A stretch of DNA of 64,000 bases from Rosa chinensis. Its lineage: Eukaryota; Streptophyta; Magnoliopsida; Rosales; Rosaceae. Below, in pieces: positions 59,257 to 64,000 of this stretch. Numbering within the stretch: the stretch's first letter is position 1; every line of letters begins with the position of its first letter. The notes beneath the pieces were generated by a model, which was not told where the DNA came from, made no database searches, and saw only the letters and a list, made by a program, of their open reading frames with translations. The stretch spans positions 60,592,397-60,656,396 of the forward strand of contig NC_037088.1 of assembly GCF_002994745.2 (NCBI RefSeq), read 5' to 3'. Both the position numbers and the translations under genes were made by a program.

Positions 59257-59550
59257 CTGCAAAATCAGTCAACATAGTGTTCTGAAAAGCCAGGCTGTTC
59301 AAGTCCCAATAATGAGATGCATTATTGATATAGAGGAATCAGCTTGTTTTAGGCCATGAGTTAGTGATAATAAGGTGAATGCAGGATCCTCAATGCTGTA
59401 GAAGAATTCAGGTTGATGCACCCCAACTTCGCTGCAAAATCAGTCAACATAGTGTTCTGAAAAGCCAGGCTGTTCAAGTCTTAATAATGAGATGCATTAT
59501 TGATATAGTGGGATCAGCTTGTTTTAGGTCATGAGTTGGTGATAATAAGG
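59203..59550. repeat. 174-bp tandem duplication, two copies
   Basis: The segment starting GAATGCAGGATCCTCAATGC at 59203 is repeated from 59377 to 59550 with a handful of differences, for example CCCAACTTAG versus CCCCAACTTCG. High identity indicates a recent event. Confidence 0.92.
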
Positions 59551-62500
59551 TTATTTCTGTTATCGGTTCCTCCATTTGATCTTTGTTAAAGTCATCAATC
59601 TCCCACTATCCCTACTTCAATTTCTCAGTTGTATAAGCAACCTTGTACTATATGTTAAAACACAAGAATGTAGCTACTTTCTTTCACAGAATCACAGCTA
59701 TGTGCAACTGTAGAGCTTTACGTGGCTAACACAGCCGCAGAGAACTCATTGCTTACATGAACAGAACCATGAAAGAAAGTGTTTCTATTATGCAATAACT
59801 TCTTCGGATCGGAGTTTGATTGGGGTTTTACGTTCTGCGCTTTTAATCTCATACTATGATCTAAAATCTGAAAAGTACGTGTCTCCTATCTTCATGGGGC
59901 CTAAGAAATGCAGGACATCGATCAAAAGGAGACGGTAGAATGTGTGCCTTTGATTCAGCATCCAAAAATCAACAAGAAGACAGCACCAGTTGAAAACACT
60001 AATCCTGAAATGTCTTACTGAAATGTACATATGATGGGTTCAGAACCTCTTCTACAATCGCTGTAGGATCTTGCAGCAGCCCTTACATGTGATGAAGAAG
60101 ACGCAACTACTCTTTCATGCATTCACAAGGGACTAACTGGCATGATCATCATCCAGGGTTCTCGTATGCTCCATACAACTTTTACAGAATTCATTTCTGG
60201 ATCATTGTAAATCCAACTGTGTCATGTTCGATGGCTACAACCAACCCCGTGACCTAAATTTTGCGATGTCTCTTTTGTCAAAAAGAGAAGTGGGGTATGA
60301 GATTGCTCTACTCGAAGTAGAAGAATTAGCTACTTCCCTCGATCTGTGACCTAATGCCATGCATAATGATGCTATATATATGGAGAGATTTTTGTCTTAT
60401 ACATGGGTCACCTCCAAGATGATGGGTACAGATTTCACGTCCTCGAACGTCACACACAGGCCACCACATGCACTCATTATGGCTCGAAATTACGGATACC
60501 CTTTATCAACTCTAAGCTTTGTACGACAATGTGTATTCTAATTTTAATGTCGGATTTAGAAGTTTTTCTTTATGGTTACACACTGTTTTGCTAATTCACC
60601 CTCCTTGCCTTGAGAGGTTTTAGCAGTTAAAACATCTTATCCGCACACATTAGAAGAAAAAAAGAACATGAAGCTAATTGCCTACTACAATGGCATCATA
60701 AAGACATCAACACTTTGAGTGCCGACGATTCCTTAGACTCGTACACCTCTACACCTATAATCAGACTTGTGAATGGATTAGACTTTCGATATTAATCCAA
60801 TCCAAATCCAATGTTTGTAATAAAGATGGACGAGGTTTTTGAATCTGATCGATAATCGATCTATCTCAAACTTTATACTTAGCTCTTGAACATAGTATCT
60901 CAGAGAATTCTCTACATGCATCACTCTGATATGCCACACATAAGGGATGGCTTGAAGCCAAAGAGTCAATGACCTAAATTGTGAATAATAAGTAACTCCC
61001 CATTTTGCATAGTACTCGTACTTTTTCTTTTATGGCCTACCAGAGAGAATAGGGTCATAGACCGATTGACCGCTCATGACCAAACAACACACCCTTTATT
61101 CATTTATGTGAAGTAACAAGAATAATACACACGTAATCTGGTATTATTCATTGAAGATAATCAGGTGCTGGTCTGAATCTAATAGTATATTCAAGAACAT
61201 GCATTACAGAATCAATGAAAAATATATTAGAAGCTAGAAAACAATGCGTGCCGATATCGATCGCTTTCAATACAATATATCACAGAAGAATTGTTTTGGC
61301 TGGAATGAAAGAGGACAAAGCGATATAGCTGTATGAAGTCTAAAGCTTTCTTTGTAATTGCATGGCTGCTCTGCTGCTTTCTCAGCACACAACAAGCTTA
61401 TATTACAGCAAAGCAATTAGTAGGGGCGTTCGATTATGTAAGCTCCAATTCTGGAATGACGACGTTTCGACAGTGACCCTTTTTATTCTTCAGGGAAGAA
61501 GAAGAAGAAGTTATATACATACATGCATAATGAGAAGATCGACCTAGCTAGGTCATTTTCATTGCGTTAAACTAATTCATATATACTAACATGAAATATT
61601 ATATGCAAGTATATATCCAACCAAACATTTGGGTAATGGGCACTATTATTTATATTATCCTTGCATGTATATGTAGATTCTTCATGGATTGCCAACAAGA
61701 AAGTCTCTGTGTATATGAACAACAGAGGCACTTATCACTCAACTTTATACTTCGATTGTGTTTTGTTTTCATTGTCACATTTGCATGTGAATGTACTTTC
61801 CCGAAGTGCAGCTAGCTCACGTGAGGTTTTGCTAGCAAGTCACAAGAATCCCATAATACTACTGTACTATACTACAGGATAATTTATCTTAAAACAAGTA
61901 AAGGAAAAGAATGTACTGCTAGATTGGACAGAATAGTTGTTGATTTGAAAGAAAAGTTTCTACATTGTGAAAATTATTACGGTACAATACATTAATAAGT
62001 TTATTTGTTGCATCCGAATTTCGTATGTATGTATGACGGTATAAAACCATGTTGGGCAGTAGAATGCATGGCGATAATGATTTAGGGTTGAATGGTTGAT
62101 GAATAGTTCATGTAATAATATTAGAGTGAAGTTATACACCACTTTAGCAGTATATTGGATACGCTAAATAATCACTTATTCTATAAATAATGTAATGGGT
62201 TTTCTTGGATAGTGAATTACCAAATTTTGGAACCCTAATGAAAGGATCACAGATGTTATGTGAAGCACCGTAAAAACATGGCTCTATGCATGTGGAGATT
62301 GGTGGTGGCATTCCTTGTCATTTTATGAGATTTATATTCCATTTTAAAATAATATGGAATGTCACGAGAAACATTTCTGAATAAAGAAATACTTTGGTTG
62401 CATGATTGTGCCCTAATCAAATGGGGTTCCTTCTTTGTTGTTATTTTGTTTTTCATTTTGATTTGTTTAGTCACAAGATTGGATTATATACATAGACACC

Positions 62501-63375
62501 AAAACGCGTACAGGTCATGAGTGTGCATCATAATCACTCACATCACTAATCACTCCCTAATGCATGAGATTATTATAATTAATCAGTCTATATAGAATAG
62601 GGTTTAGCACATATGCCTTATGTAAATTAAGCAAGAAATAAAAAGAAAGGAATGTCTTATATATTTTTCGCTTCGCTAGTGTTCATAGTCATTCCAAAAG
62701 CTTTCTTGTCATCATAAAACATGTGAAGGAGAACAATCAAATCTTTAAAGAATCTTCTCCATATATCAACCTCCAACTTTGTGGCAACTAACGAAGACCT
62801 CAAGAAGACCATATGTTAATTATCAGCACAAAACCTGTGATAATAAAAATATATAGCTTAGTTAACCTTTCCTTTCATCTGCAATTAGTCTTCAGAATAA
62901 GAAAACAAAGCAAAAAACAAAGATCAAAAGGAATGGGGGTAAGCTAGCTATTGGTTATTAAAACAAATCATGCAAGTACCTGAGAATAATATGGCCTGCA
63001 ATGAACCAGAAAGAAACCAATTACTTCCACATTTGATGATGAAGAAATGTATTACTAGCTAATAGGTTTCAAATGTATTATGTATGAAGACAAATTGCTT
63101 ATCTGTTTAATTTGGTTTCTTGCTACTTTTCCTCAGAATTGTGATTTCGATAAGCATCAAGTCACGCTCATTCGACAAAATGTTGAAGGTGGGTATTTTG
63201 TTGATTCACGCCCTTAGAGCATATTACAAGTGGAGGATATTTCCTGGAGATAAAACAGACTAATCATGTACTACCTGATTAATCAGTGAGGACCGAGCAT
63301 GAAATATCACATCAGTATATTACATATAAATTGAAAGAGTGTGTGTATGTGTGTGTGTGTATTTATATATACACG
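59551..63375. other. Long intergenic region, no gene supported
   Basis: Scattered short open frames lack family motifs, splice structure or consistent coding composition. No RNA gene or transposon ends were recognised in these 3.8 kb. Confidence 0.4.
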
Positions 63376-63760
63376 GTCCGTCTCAGGTGCGGATGGTACG
63401 GATTTCCTGTTTTCGACCACTTTCCGGCCACATTTTCACATCTTAACCGTTCACCTTTTAGGTTCTAATGTATAGATCACCTCTGCAAAATTTCAGCCAA
63501 TTTGGTGATCGTTAAGGCATCCAAAACTGCAATTTACCATTATAAATACGAACGGTTCCGATTCGACAGATTCGGTCCGTTTTTGTAAATTGCAGTTTTG
63601 GATACCTTAACAATCACCAAATTGACTGAAATTTTGTAGAGGTGATCTATACACTAGGATCTACAAACTGAACGGTTAAGATGTAAAAATGTGGCCGGAA
63701 AGTGGTCAAAAACAGGAAATCAGTACCGAAATTTCAGTACGGAGGTCCGCACCTGAGAAA
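63376..63760. mobile_element. Hairpin MITE with long terminal inverted repeats
   Basis: The left arm (about 63376-63540) and right arm (about 63567-63760) are near-complementary over most of their length. Outer ends are CTCAGGTGCGG at 63382 and CCGCACCTGAG at 63747-63757. Inner matches include CACTTTCCGGCCACATTTT, ATCTTAACCGTTCA, TATAGATCACCTCT, AATTTGGTGAT and CCAAAACTGCAATTTAC. The loop is only a few dozen bases. No ORF is present. Transcription would give a long dsRNA-like stem, a possible small-RNA source. Confidence 0.85.
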
Positions 63761-63765
63761 ATTCC

Positions 63766-63847
63766 TATATATATAGACACACACTGTGTGTGTGAGAAGA
63801 TAGCAAATATAAAGGAATTACTAATATAATTATATAATGTGTGTGTC

Positions 63848-63878
<31 letters not shown>

Positions 63879-64000
63879 GTGTGTGTGAAGATAGCAAATA
63901 TAAAGGATATATATACACACACATGTGTGTGTGAAGATAGCAAATATAAAGGAATTACTAATACATGTATATAATTCTATGGAGCTAGGGCAAGAGACAA
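63766..64000. repeat. TG/TA-rich tandem array with a shared 3-copy core
   Basis: The core GAAGATAGCAAATATAAAGG occurs near 63796, 63887 and 63933. Each copy is preceded by a (TG)n run, and the copies are separated by (TA)n tracts. The array continues to, or beyond, the window edge. Confidence 0.85.

Noticed and set aside
61362..61882. Short plus-strand ORFs near the right end
   Set aside because: They lack motifs and splice structure. AT-rich composition explains them.

Overview
The window reads as nuclear DNA of a eudicot plant. It has intron-rich genes with GT-AG introns, AT-rich intergenic DNA and many plant-type transposons (hAT, Helitron, LINE, SINE, MITE, Ty3/gypsy debris). The protein families and repeats remind me of Rosaceae (rose/strawberry/Prunus type), but that is an impression, not something I could test. 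I see no rRNA, credible tRNA, CRISPR array or prokaryotic operon.

Layout. 0-6.6 kb is repeat-rich: a LINE-like tail, a non-autonomous hAT with 8-bp target duplications, an alpha/beta-hydrolase (EMB8-like) pseudogene, a Ty3/gypsy remnant, and a 5'-truncated LINE with a readable RNase H domain just upstream of a gene. 6.8-8.8 kb (+) is a nine-exon staphylococcal-nuclease-like gene (CAN type); a decayed copy of its exon 5 lies at about 10.0 kb. 10.8-11.8 kb (-) is a small Sel1-repeat protein gene. 13.4-16.0 kb is an old non-coding tandem duplication. 17.8-18.3 kb (-) is a wound-induced protein 1 (WUN1/WI12)-like gene that lacks an in-frame ATG and may start at CUG. 22.4-26.3 kb (-) holds a full DUF2985/PLAC8 membrane-protein gene and a truncated tandem copy. 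28-32.4 kb has a 1.6-kb hAT with perfect 8-bp duplications and a decayed F-box-associated-type gene with a second hAT in one of its introns. 32.8-36.7 kb (-) is a complete nine-exon alpha-SNAP gene.

37.7-39.8 kb and 45.7-47.5 kb (+) are two tandem AVT6-type amino-acid transporter genes with identical intron phases. A 3.8-kb Helitron (41588-45392) sits between them and carries a four-exon ORF that can be spliced in frame. 48.0-49.9 kb (-) is an ARM-type protein with a mitochondrial-looking presequence. 50.7-53.9 kb (-) is a NOP53/SMO4 ribosome-biogenesis gene with a recognisable Mtr4 arch-interacting motif. 54.4-55.6 kb is transposon-derived. 56.2-58.6 kb (+) is a PLS-class E+ pentatricopeptide-repeat gene. 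59.1-59.6 kb has a possible terminal exon caught in a 174-bp tandem duplication. The right end has a hairpin MITE and TG/TA-rich tandem repeats.

The genes are ordinary housekeeping functions (vesicle fusion, vacuolar amino-acid export, rRNA maturation, organelle RNA processing) plus stress-linked ones, and are not one pathway. From memory, the order CAN - alpha-SNAP - amino-acid transporter - ARM - SMO4 matches Arabidopsis At3g56170-At3g56210 and its duplicate At2g40410-At2g40430, and the WUN1/DUF2985-PLAC8 pair matches At3g10985/At3g10980. The window therefore probably preserves ancient linkage. All exon coordinates were worked out by hand from reading frames and splice sites; there are no transcript data behind them.
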